DNA from: Actinomycetota bacterium
GTDB taxonomy: Bacteria; Actinomycetota; Acidimicrobiia; Acidimicrobiales; Ilumatobacteraceae
Assembly (NCBI GenBank): GCA_018882725.1
Contig: VERK01000156.1
Location: forward strand, 1-5,275
DNA length: 5,275 nucleotides
Reading direction: 5' to 3'
Made by a program: the position numbers and the translations under genes. The notes beneath the pieces are model-generated. The model saw nothing but the letters and a program-made list of their open reading frames with translations, did no database searches and was not told the origin of the DNA. Shown piece by piece: positions 1-5,275 of the stretch; the first letter of the stretch is position 1, and each line of letters opens with the position of its first letter.

Positions 1-1007
1 GCTACGGACACGGTGCGGTGCCAGTGGCCGAAACGGCCTTGGCGGCCGGCGCTCACGGTTTGTGCGTGGCCCTCGTTCAAGAAGGCGTCGAGTTGCGGCG
101 GGCCGGGATCGAAGCTCCCGTCCTGGTTCTGTCCGAACAACCGATCGAACAGGTGGGCGATCTGGTGGCGCACGGCCTCATCGCCACCGCTTACTCGACG
201 CGGTACATCGACGCGTTGGCGTCGGAGGCCAAACGTCTCGACGTGGTCGGCCACGAAGTTCATCTGAAGATCGACACCGGGATGAACCGGGTGGGGTCAG
301 CGCCCTCGAACGTGGTCGAACTGGCCGGTCGCATCATCGCACGTTCTCCGCAGTTGTCGCTCGGGGGTGTTTTCACACATTTGGCCACGGCCGACAGCCC
401 CGATCCCACCGAGACACGCGCTCAACTCGCACGGTTCGACACCGCACTCGACGAGTTGCGCCGCGCCGGTGTCGATCCGGGTTGGGTGCACGCCGCCAAC
501 TCCGCCGCGACCATCGCACACCCCGACGCACGGCGCGACATGGTGCGCACCGGGATCGCGTTGTACGGCATCGCACCCGACGTGTCGATGACCCCGTTGT
601 GCGAACGACTGCGCCCGGCTCTCACATTGCGCAGTCGCGTGTCATACGTGAAGCGAGTGTCCGCCGGTGAAGGAGTCTCGTACGGACTGCGTCATCGTTT
701 CGTCGTCGCCACCAACGTGGCAACGGTTCCACTCGGCTACGCCGACGGTGTTCCGCGCGGACTCGGCTTGTCGGGTGGACAGGTTCTCATCGGCGGGAAG
801 CGTCGTCCGATCGTGGGTGTGGTGACGATGGACCAACTGATGGTCGATTGCGGTGACGACGACGTTCGGGTCGATGACGAGGTCGTGTTGATCGGAAGTC
901 AGGGGAACGAGTCGATCGACGCCAACGAGTGGGGGAGCCTGCTCGGAACCATCGGATACGAAGTGGTCTGTGCGATCAGTGCGCGCGTACCGCGTGTCGT
1001 TCTCTGA
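1..1007 (+). CDS. alr: Alanine racemase, 5'-truncated by the window edge
   Basis: This is a fold-type III PLP enzyme that interconverts L- and D-alanine in the cytoplasm and supplies D-Ala for peptidoglycan. The first full codon is 3-5; the visible protein opens with YGHGAVPVAE, which in the family directly follows the KAD/N-G segment holding the PLP lysine, so that lysine lies just upstream of the window. Seen here: HLKIDTGMNRVG with the family Arg at 288-290; MVRTGIALYG with the Arg that faces the PLP pyridine nitrogen at 546-548; GVSYG with the catalytic Tyr at 681-683; PLGYADGVPR exactly 19 residues later, the same spacing as in the Geobacillus enzyme; TMDQ with its Met at 828-830; and a C-terminal IGYEVVCAISARVPR with Tyr at 957-959. 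The C-terminus is RVPRVVL rather than the frequent RVPRVY. About 334 residues are visible of a usual 360-380. All recognisable active-site residues within the window are present. The stop is TGA at 1005-1007. A GTG at 18 is internal, not a start. Confidence 0.96.
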   Translation, partial: YGHGAVPVAETALAAGAHGLCVALVQEGVELRRAGIEAPVLVLSEQPIEQVGDLVAHGLIATAYSTRYIDALASEAKRLDVVGHEVHLKIDTGMNRVGSAPSNVVELAGRIIARSPQLSLGGVFTHLATADSPDPTETRAQLARFDTALDELRRAGVDPGWVHAANSAATIAHPDARRDMVRTGIALYGIAPDVSMTPLCERLRPALTLRSRVSYVKRVSAGEGVSYGLRHRFVVATNVATVPLGYADGVPRGLGLSGGQVLIGGKRRPIVGVVTMDQLMVDCGDDDVRVDDEVVLIGSQGNESIDANEWGSLLGTIGYEVVCAISARVPRVVL

Positions 1008-1017
1008 CTCCAGTCAG
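1004..1017. repeat. Perfect 14-bp interrupted palindrome
   Basis: CTGACT-CC-AGTCAG is a perfect 6-bp inverted repeat with a 2-bp spacer. It overlaps the alr stop codon and sits about where a -35 element or operator would lie for the tsaE promoter. The 2-nt spacer allows at best a short hairpin (CTGA/TCAG, 6-nt loop) and no T-tract follows, so a rho-independent terminator is unlikely. A dyad operator is possible; chance is also possible. Confidence 0.45.
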
Positions 1018-1040
1018 TTAACCGTCGGTAGCATCGTCGC
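1004..1040 (+). promoter_or_regulatory. Probable promoter of the tsaE operon (leaderless)
   Basis: TAGCAT at 1029-1034 matches the actinobacterial -10 pattern TAnnnT and ends 6 nt before the tsaE GTG at 1041, so transcription would begin at or next to the start codon. A -35-like CTGACT (4 of 6 match to TTGACA) lies at 1004-1009, 19 nt upstream, which is a poor spacing. No Shine-Dalgarno sequence precedes the GTG, which fits a leaderless mRNA, a common arrangement in actinobacteria. This is the only place between alr and dusB with room for a promoter outside coding sequence. Confidence 0.5.
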
Positions 1041-1505
1041 GTGATCACGCGCACTCTCCGGTCGCTCGCCGAGACGCATGCTCTGGCCGCGCGCATCGCC
1101 GAATTCGCTCGGATCGGCGACGTGATCGTGTTGGCCGGCGAGATGGGTGCCGGCAAGACGGCGTTCGCACAAGGTTTCGGTCGCGCGCTGGGAGTCACCG
1201 AACCGGTCACCTCACCCACGTTCAACGTGGTTCATTCGTACGACTCGGGGCGGGTCAGGTTGCACCACGCCGACGTGTACCGCCTCGAGCGCACCGGAGA
1301 ACTCGACGATCTCTCGTTGGCCGAACTCGAAGACGGGATCCTCCTCGTGGAGTGGGGCGACGTGGTCGCATCGTCGCTGGGCGAGCATCTTGAAATCGTG
1401 CTCGCGCGCGTCGATGACGACGATGACGCGCGCATCGTCACCATCAAGCCGATCGGCCCGCGCTGGAACGCTCGTTGGTCGCGTATCGAGGCGGCGTTGG
1501 CATGA
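1041..1505 (+). CDS. tsaE: tRNA threonylcarbamoyladenosine biosynthesis ATPase TsaE
   Basis: TsaE is a small P-loop ATPase of the bacterial t6A37 complex. It binds the TsaB-TsaD heterodimer, and its ATP hydrolysis is needed for repeated t6A synthesis on tRNAs reading ANN codons. The 154-residue product (typical family size 140-160) has Walker A GEMGAGKT at residues 33-40, SPTF at 58-61, the HxDxYRL motif HADVYRL at 76-82, and LLVEWGD at 101-107 with the conserved Glu-Trp pair. GPRW at 139-142 is often seen in actinobacterial members. The start is GTG 1041: translation from it begins about 30 residues before the P-loop strand, as expected, and a -10-like element lies 6 nt upstream with no SD sequence. 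The stop codon TGA (1503-1505) overlaps the tsaB ATG as ATGA, so the two are probably translationally coupled. A run of five Asp at 125-129 is a minor oddity. Confidence 0.95.
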   Translation: MITRTLRSLAETHALAARIAEFARIGDVIVLAGEMGAGKTAFAQGFGRALGVTEPVTSPTFNVVHSYDSGRVRLHHADVYRLERTGELDDLSLAELEDGILLVEWGDVVASSLGEHLEIVLARVDDDDDARIVTIKPIGPRWNARWSRIEAALA

Positions 1506-2194
1506 TCGTTCTCGGTATCGAAACCGCAACTCCACGAGTGAGCGTGGCGTTGGCCGATCACGACGGTGTGGTCGCACTCGTCGAGGTCGACGCCGGACGT
1601 CGTCACGCCGAAACACTCGTGCCGGCCATCGAGTTCGCCTGCCGGCACGCCGATGTCACGTTGCCCGAGATCGGTGTGGTGGCCGTCGACGTCGGACCCG
1701 GACTCTTCACCGGTATGCGGGTGGGTATCGCGACGGCCAAGTCGTTGGCCCAGGCGCTCGAGATTCCGGTCGTGCCGTTGTCGAGCCTCCTCGTACTGGC
1801 TCACCCGTTGCGGAACGACGAGCGCACGATCGTCTCGGTGGTCGATGCGCGCAAAGGTGAGATCTTCTACGGGTTCTTCCGTTCGGCGGGCGACCATGTT
1901 CACGCTCTCACCGAACCGCGGTGCGGATCGGTCGACGAACTCGTGGCCGATTTGGTGGGCCGCCAGCAGTCCATCATCTGCGTGGGTGATGGTGCACTTC
2001 GCTATCGCGAACAGATCGTCGATGGTTATCGCTGCGATTTCGCTGACGCAGCCTTCCCGTCAGCCTCGGCATTGGTCGCGATCGCCGACAAGGAGGCGCG
2101 GGTCGAGAAGTGGGTCGCGGCCGACGACGTAGCCGCGTTGTATCTGCGCAAACCCGACGCCGAGATCAATTGGTCGACGAGGGAGTCGGCATGA
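1502..2194 (+). CDS. tsaB: t6A complex protein TsaB (YeaZ)
   Basis: TsaB is the catalytically inactive ASKHA-fold paralogue of TsaD. It dimerises with TsaD and forms the platform for TsaE in t6A37 synthesis. The 230-residue product starts MIVLGIETATPRVSVAL, the first ASKHA strand-turn. GPGLFTGMRVG at 65-75 corresponds to the family signature GPGSFTGxRxG, with Leu in place of the usual Ser at 68. DARKGEIFY lies at 115-123 and the YLRKPDAEINW tail at 214-224. The ATG at 1502 is chosen because the hydrophobic first strand begins there and because it overlaps the tsaE stop in ATGA; an upstream in-frame start at 1475 would add nine unrelated residues inside tsaE. A weak GAGG lies at 1488-1491. Residues needed for metal binding in TsaD (HxxxH) are absent, as expected for TsaB. 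The 3' end overlaps rimI by ATGA. Confidence 0.95.
   Translation: MIVLGIETATPRVSVALADHDGVVALVEVDAGRRHAETLVPAIEFACRHADVTLPEIGVVAVDVGPGLFTGMRVGIATAKSLAQALEIPVVPLSSLLVLAHPLRNDERTIVSVVDARKGEIFYGFFRSAGDHVHALTEPRCGSVDELVADLVGRQQSIICVGDGALRYREQIVDGYRCDFADAAFPSASALVAIADKEARVEKWVAADDVAALYLRKPDAEINWSTRESA
2179..2185 (+). promoter_or_regulatory. Ribosome binding site of rimI
   Basis: GAGGGAG, inside the last codons of tsaB, ends 5 nt before the rimI ATG at 2191. It supports that start over a longer in-frame start at 2110. Confidence 0.6.
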
Positions 2195-2718
2195 CGGCTC
2201 CCGTGATCGAAGTGATGCGCAAACGTCACGTGAAACACGTGATGCCGATCGAGACCGCCGTACATCGCAAGCCCTGGTCGGCATCGGTGTTCAACACCGA
2301 GATCGATCTGGCCAAGAAAGGTGAGCGCTATTACATCGTGCTGTCGGTCATGGGTGAGATCGTCGGTTACGCCGGGTTGATGTTCGCTGTCGACGAAGCT
2401 CACGTGACCAACATCGTGGTCGATCCGGATCATCGTCGTCACGGTTACGCCCGACTCCTCATGTGCGCCTTGGCGTACGAAGCCATTCGGACCGGCTGCG
2501 ACGCGCTGACGCTCGAAGTCCGCGTGAGCAACACCGCCGCCCAGAACCTCTATCGCGAGTTCGGATTCGCACCAGCCGGTGTTCGTCAGCGCTACTACGA
2601 GAACACCGAAGATGCCATCGTCATGTGGGCGCACGACATTCGTTCACCCGAATACCTCGAGCGACTCGAGCGCATCGTCACTCGTGTCGAGTCGGGAGGT
2701 GAGTCGTGCGCGGTCTGA
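2191..2718 (+). CDS. rimI: GNAT N-terminal acetyltransferase RimI
   Basis: RimI transfers acetyl from acetyl-CoA to protein N-termini, classically that of ribosomal protein S18. The 175-residue product has the acetyl-CoA loop DPDHRRHGYARLL at 78-90 (R/QxxGxG/A type), then LEVRVSNTAAQNLYREFGF at 108-126. Glu109 and Tyr121 align with the E. coli catalytic pair Glu103/Tyr115 at identical spacing. RQRYYENTEDAIVMWAHDI at 133-150 matches the family end. About 25 residues (151-175) extend beyond the 148-residue E. coli protein and look helical; within them a 9-bp tandem duplication (2656-2673) encodes LERLER. The ATG at 2191 is preceded by a good SD sequence and overlaps the tsaB stop (ATGA). Its place between tsaB and tsaD is a widespread gene order; in some actinobacteria rimI is fused to tsaD. 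The exact substrate cannot be read from sequence: actinobacterial RimI may act on proteins other than S18. Confidence 0.92.
   Translation: MTAPVIEVMRKRHVKHVMPIETAVHRKPWSASVFNTEIDLAKKGERYYIVLSVMGEIVGYAGLMFAVDEAHVTNIVVDPDHRRHGYARLLMCALAYEAIRTGCDALTLEVRVSNTAAQNLYREFGFAPAGVRQRYYENTEDAIVMWAHDIRSPEYLERLERIVTRVESGGESCAV
2695..2702 (+). promoter_or_regulatory. Strong ribosome binding site deciding the tsaD start
   Basis: GGAGGTGA is an eight-base match to the 16S rRNA anti-SD complement. It lies inside rimI, with GGAGG ending 6 nt before GTG 2706. The alternative in-frame GTG at 2733 has no SD sequence, so 2706 is preferred. It is the strongest SD sequence I see in the window. Confidence 0.8.
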
Positions 2719-3743
2719 ACCCCGACTTCCGTGTGAACGAGTCGACCGTGGTGTTGGCCATCGAGACCAGTTGCGACGAGACCGCCGCGGCGGTGGTGAT
2801 GGGCGGGACCGAGGTGCTGTCGAACGTCGTGTCGAGTCAGATCGACTTGCACGCGGCGTTCGGTGGAGTGGTTCCCGAGATCGCCAGCCGGGCTCATGTC
2901 GAACTCCTCAACCCGATCGTCGCTCGCGCGTTGACCGAGGCGAACGTCGACCCGTCGCGCATCGACGCGGTGGCGGCAACCTACGGGCCGGGTCTGATCG
3001 GACCGCTTTTGGTGGGCGTTTCGGCCGCCAAGGCGTTGGCGTTCGCGTGGGAGGTGCCCTTCATCGGGGTCAACCACCTGGAAGCCCACTTGTACGCCGG
3101 TTTGCTCGACGATCCGTCGCTGCCGATGCCGGTGGTGGTTTTGCTCGTGTCGGGTGGGCACACCATGCTCATCGAGATGCGCGGGCCCGGTGAGTATCGA
3201 CTCATCGGTCAGACCATCGACGATGCGGCCGGTGAGGCGTTCGACAAGGTGGCTCGATTCCTCGGGTTGGGTTATCCGGGTGGACCGGCGATCGACCGCC
3301 TCGCGCGTGAGGGTGATCCGACAGCGATCGACTTCCCGCGAGCCATGTTGCACGACGGCTTCGATTTCAGTTTCAGCGGTCTCAAGACCTCGGTGATGAA
3401 TCACGTGCGCAAGAACCCCTCGGTGGCCACGGCCGACGTGGCCGCATCGTTCCAGGCCGCCGTCGTCGACGTGCTCGTGGCCAAGACACGCCGTGCGGCC
3501 GATCACGTTGGCGCGCAGGCGATGGTTCTCGGTGGCGGGGTGGCGGCCAATTCGTTGCTGCGCGAGCGCTTCGCCGCGGCCGGTGAGGTCGACGGGCGAC
3601 GCGCACTCCTGCCCAGTCGTGAGATGTGCACCGACAACGCGGCCATGATCGGTGCGGCCGCTTGGTATCGCCTGCGCAGCGATGGCGCGATGCCGCTCGA
3701 CACCGGAGCGTTCCCCAACTTGCGACTGACGGTGACATCGTGA
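2706..3743 (+). CDS. tsaD: tRNA N6-adenosine threonylcarbamoyltransferase TsaD (Gcp/YgjD)
   Basis: TsaD is the catalytic ASKHA-fold subunit of the t6A complex. It moves the threonylcarbamoyl group from threonylcarbamoyl-AMP to N6 of A37. The 345-residue product (family about 335-350) shows IETSCDETAAAVV at 19-31, NHLEAHLY at 123-130 with metal ligands His124 and His128, LLVSGGHT at 146-153, DDAAGEAFDKVARFLGLGYPGG at 172-193, FSFSGLKT at 221-228, GGGVAAN at 276-282, and MCTDNAAMIG at 307-316, where Asp310 corresponds to the third metal ligand. All catalytic features are intact. The GTG start is set by the full SD sequence at 2695-2702; it gives about ten residues ahead of the conserved core and a 13-nt overlap with rimI. 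The stop overlaps the dusB start as GTGA. Partners TsaB and TsaE are encoded in the same run; TsaC is not in the window. Confidence 0.97.
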   Translation: MRGLNPDFRVNESTVVLAIETSCDETAAAVVMGGTEVLSNVVSSQIDLHAAFGGVVPEIASRAHVELLNPIVARALTEANVDPSRIDAVAATYGPGLIGPLLVGVSAAKALAFAWEVPFIGVNHLEAHLYAGLLDDPSLPMPVVVLLVSGGHTMLIEMRGPGEYRLIGQTIDDAAGEAFDKVARFLGLGYPGGPAIDRLAREGDPTAIDFPRAMLHDGFDFSFSGLKTSVMNHVRKNPSVATADVAASFQAAVVDVLVAKTRRAADHVGAQAMVLGGGVAANSLLRERFAAAGEVDGRRALLPSREMCTDNAAMIGAAAWYRLRSDGAMPLDTGAFPNLRLTVTS

Positions 3744-4897
3744 GTGGGTTGCGGATCGGCTCGCTCGCCTTGCCGAGTCCGGTGGTGCTGGCGCCGATGG
3801 CCGGTGTCACCAACGCTCCGTTCCGCGCGTTGTGTCGCCGTTTCGCCCCGGGGCTCTTGTATGTGAACGAGATGGTGATGGCCACGGCGCTGGTTCATGG
3901 CAACGCCAAGACCGAGCGCATGGTCACGTTCGGACCCGACGAATCACCGCGCAGTCTCCAGTTGTACGGCAGCGACCCGAAAATGATCGGTGCCGCGGTC
4001 GATCGTCTCGCGTCGGCGGGCGCGGTCGATCACATCGACATGAACTTCGGATGTCCCGCGCAGAAGGTCACGCGCAAGGGTGGAGGCGCGGCTGTGCCGG
4101 CCAAACCCAATCTGTTGCGGGCCATCATGCGCGCCGCGGTCAGCGCCGCCACGCCGTACGGAATTCCGGTGACTGCGAAGTTCCGCATGGGAATCGACGA
4201 TTCCATCATCACGTATCTCGACACGGGTCGCATCGCCGAAGACGAAGGCATCGCCGCGGTCGCGCTGCACGCGCGTACAGCCGAACAGCATTATTCGGGT
4301 GAGGCTCGGTGGGAGGCCATCGCGCGACTCAAGAGTTCGGTGTCGTCCATTCCGGTGCTCGGCAACGGCGACATCTGGACCGCTGACGACGCGGCGCGCA
4401 TGATGCGCGAAACAGGATGTGACGGTGTGGTGATCGGTCGAGGTTGTCTCGGTCGTCCGTGGTTGTTCGGCGATCTCGTCGCGGCTCTCGGCGGAGCGCC
4501 GGCACCGGCCGCTCGCGATCTTGGTTTCGTCGCCGCGATCATGGCCGAGCACGTTCGGTTGCTGTCAGCTCATTTCCCGACCGATGACGCCGGAACCGAT
4601 CGTGGTGTGCGCGACTTCCGCAAGCACGTGTCGTGGTATCTCACCGGTTATCCGGTGGGCGGTGAGATTCGCTCCCGCTTGGCCATGGCGTCGTCGGTGA
4701 GCGAAGTCGACGATCTGCTCGGTGAGATGTTGGCCGCCAACGGTTCCGATCTCACGGTGGTGGCCGGTGGTGAGCGCATTCGGCGCGGCAAGACCAACGG
4801 ACCCATTCGTGTCGCCCTTCCCGATGGTTATCTCGATCACCTCGACGACATGTGCGTGCCCGACGACAACGACGTGATGGCTCTTTCTGGTGGATGA
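3740..4897 (+). CDS. dusB: tRNA-dihydrouridine synthase, DusB type
   Basis: This is an FMN-dependent, NADPH-using enzyme that reduces uridine to dihydrouridine in the tRNA D-loop. The 385-residue product begins with a TIM barrel: VVLAPMAGVTNAPFR at 15-29 (FMN phosphate and opening strand), SLQLYGSDP at 72-80, and DMNFGCPAQKVTRKGGGAAV at 100-119 with catalytic Cys105. Next come TAKFRMG at 145-151, LHARTAEQHYSG at 176-187, GNGDIWT at 208-214 and GRGCLGRPWLF at 234-243. A helical tRNA-binding domain follows, with FRKHVSWYLTGYP at 293-305. RKGGGAAVP and the tail GKTNGPIRVALPDGYLD are typical of actinobacterial members and make the protein longer than E. coli DusB (321 residues). Start GTG 3740 overlaps the tsaD stop (GTGA); GGTGA at 3731-3735 may act as a short SD sequence. 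An upstream in-frame start at 3626 would only add tsaD shadow sequence. The uridine position modified cannot be assigned from sequence alone. The last codons, SGG-stop, are the first unit of a 17-bp tandem repeat. Confidence 0.94.
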   Translation: MSGLRIGSLALPSPVVLAPMAGVTNAPFRALCRRFAPGLLYVNEMVMATALVHGNAKTERMVTFGPDESPRSLQLYGSDPKMIGAAVDRLASAGAVDHIDMNFGCPAQKVTRKGGGAAVPAKPNLLRAIMRAAVSAATPYGIPVTAKFRMGIDDSIITYLDTGRIAEDEGIAAVALHARTAEQHYSGEARWEAIARLKSSVSSIPVLGNGDIWTADDAARMMRETGCDGVVIGRGCLGRPWLFGDLVAALGGAPAPAARDLGFVAAIMAEHVRLLSAHFPTDDAGTDRGVRDFRKHVSWYLTGYPVGGEIRSRLAMASSVSEVDDLLGEMLAANGSDLTVVAGGERIRRGKTNGPIRVALPDGYLDHLDDMCVPDDNDVMALSGG

Positions 4898-4937
4898 CGG
4901 GGTCCGGTGGATGATGGGGTCTGGTGGATGAACCGGA
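4887..4937 (+). repeat. Three-copy 17-bp tandem repeat at the dusB/maf junction
   Basis: The units are CTGGTGGATGACGGGGT (4887-4903), CCGGTGGATGATGGGGT (4904-4920) and CTGGTGGATGAACCGGA (4921-4937). Units 1 and 2 share 15 of 17 bases; unit 3 shares its first 11 with unit 1. GGTGGATGA is identical in all three. The first copy contains the dusB stop codon. Because 17 is not a multiple of three, the three TGA codons (4895, 4912, 4929) fall in three different frames. No convincing terminator hairpin or T-tract is present; CCGGT/ACCGG (4904-4908 and 4932-4936) could pair across a 23-nt loop. Confidence 0.85.
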
Positions 4938-4938
4938 G
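4935..4938 (+). promoter_or_regulatory. Ribosome binding site of maf
   Basis: GGAG, 8 nt before the ATG at 4947, is the only SD-like sequence near this start. A TGA in the maf frame at 4929 rules out any longer upstream start. Confidence 0.6.
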
Positions 4939-4946
4939 TCGCGACC

Positions 4947-5275
4947 ATGAGTGATGTGATCCTCGGTTCGAGCTCGCCGCGACGACTCGACTTGTTGCGT
5001 GCGATCGGTGTCGAACCGCGCGTCGTCGTCCCTGACGTCGACGAGTCGGTTCAGACCGGGGAGTTGCCCGACCAGTACGTGCGCCGCGTGGCCTCGGCCA
5101 AGCTCGACGCCGTCATGCGCCAGGTGGGTTCGGTCGCCGTGGGCACCGTCGTGATGGCAGCCGACACCACCGTGGATGTCGACGGCGAGATCTTCGCCAA
5201 GCCCACCGACGCCGACGATGCCCGGCGCATGCTGCACACGCTGTCGGGGCGGGCTCACCTCGTCCACACCGGGTG
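4947..5275 (+). CDS. maf: Maf-family nucleoside triphosphate pyrophosphatase, 3'-truncated by the window edge
   Basis: Maf proteins hydrolyse non-canonical, modified or excess nucleoside triphosphates to the monophosphate plus pyrophosphate. They were first described as septum-formation inhibitors in Bacillus. The reading frame is open from ATG 4947 to the window end, 109 residues of a usual 190-200. Seen in order: SSSPRR at 8-13 (substrate-binding loop), DVDES at 30-34, a Lys in ASAKLDAV at 49-56, AADTTVDVDGEIFAKP at 71-86 with the catalytic Asp73 and Lys85, and LSGRAHLVHTG at 99-109. The PRR loop resembles the YhdE/Maf branch (dTTP/UTP-type substrates) more than the YceF branch, which has PWR; that assignment is inference. 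The start has GGAG 8 nt upstream and a stop in frame at 4929. It is 49 nt after dusB on the same strand and probably co-transcribed, since no terminator is visible between them. Confidence 0.93.
   Translation, partial: MSDVILGSSSPRRLDLLRAIGVEPRVVVPDVDESVQTGELPDQYVRRVASAKLDAVMRQVGSVAVGTVVMAADTTVDVDGEIFAKPTDADDARRMLHTLSGRAHLVHTG

Noticed and set aside
1413..1427. Run of five Asp codons in tsaE as a possible unstable repeat
   Set aside because: Codons are mixed GAT/GAC and the tract lies in a variable loop region; it is probably ordinary acidic sequence.
1147..1860. A 237-codon forward frame overlapping tsaE and tsaB in another frame
   Set aside because: Arg/Ser-rich translation typical of an out-of-frame read of GC-rich coding DNA; tsaE and tsaB explain the region completely.
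1232..1903. A 223-codon minus-strand open frame opposite tsaE and tsaB
   Set aside because: Shadow of the sense genes; low-complexity composition and no motif.
2026..2634. A 202-codon minus-strand open frame opposite tsaB and rimI
   Set aside because: Shadow of two intact genes; no promoter or SD signal, and no domain recognised.
2595..3506. A 303-codon open frame on the minus strand opposite rimI and tsaD
   Set aside because: It lies wholly opposite two confidently identified genes, its translation is rich in Arg, His and Gly with no recognisable domain, and such long antisense frames are expected in GC-rich coding DNA with few TTA, CTA and TCA codons on the sense strand.
4904..4936. Possible terminator hairpin CCGGT/ACCGG between dusB and maf
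   Set aside because: Only 5 bp of stem with a 23-nt loop and no downstream T-tract; better explained as part of the tandem repeat.
4752..5267. Minus-strand open frame of 171 codons spanning the dusB/maf junction
   Set aside because: It opposes maf and the dusB tail, both supported by motifs, and has no recognisable domain.
1..5275. Frequent TCGA, GATC and CGATCG tetramers and hexamers as a possible dispersed motif
   Set aside because: They occur within codons such as GTC-GAC, ATC-GAC and TCG-, matching the strong codon bias of all genes, with no regular spacing that I could see.

Overview
The window is a GC-rich, densely packed, entirely forward-strand block of housekeeping genes. Protein-level hallmarks point to an actinobacterium: a TsaE ending in a GPRW-type tail, a DusB with an RKGGGAAVP segment after the catalytic Cys, GTG starts, and a probable leaderless promoter. 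An Acidimicrobiia/Ilumatobacter-like lineage is my best guess, but it rests on protein flavour only and was not tested by any search.

Layout: (1) positions 1-1007 hold the 3' part of alanine racemase (alr), cut by the window start just after the PLP-lysine. (2) A 33-bp gap (1008-1040) carries a likely TAnnnT -10 element and a 14-bp palindrome. (3) Positions 1041-4897 form one tight run of five genes, tsaE-tsaB-rimI-tsaD-dusB, in which every junction overlaps: ATGA at tsaE/tsaB, ATGA at tsaB/rimI, 13 nt at rimI/tsaD, GTGA at tsaD/dusB. (4) A 49-bp gap holds a 17-bp tandem repeat. (5) The 5' part of a maf-family nucleotide pyrophosphatase gene begins at 4947 and runs off the window end.

Function: TsaE, TsaB and TsaD are three of the four proteins of bacterial t6A37 tRNA modification; the missing partner, TsaC/TsaC2 (threonylcarbamoyl-AMP synthase), is not here and must be encoded elsewhere. 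RimI is a GNAT acetyltransferase that commonly travels with tsaB/tsaD. DusB adds a second tRNA modification (dihydrouridine). Maf hydrolyses non-canonical or modified nucleoside triphosphates. Alr supplies D-alanine for peptidoglycan and is probably a separate upstream transcription unit or weakly linked to this one.

Nothing here looks like a mobile element, defence system, CRISPR array or RNA gene, and I found no new multi-gene system. The most unusual structure is the dusB/maf junction. There a 17-bp tandem repeat (six codons minus one base) regenerates an ATGA stop-start overlap in each copy, giving a chain of overlapping mini-ORFs that steps through all three frames and ends 6 nt past the maf start codon.
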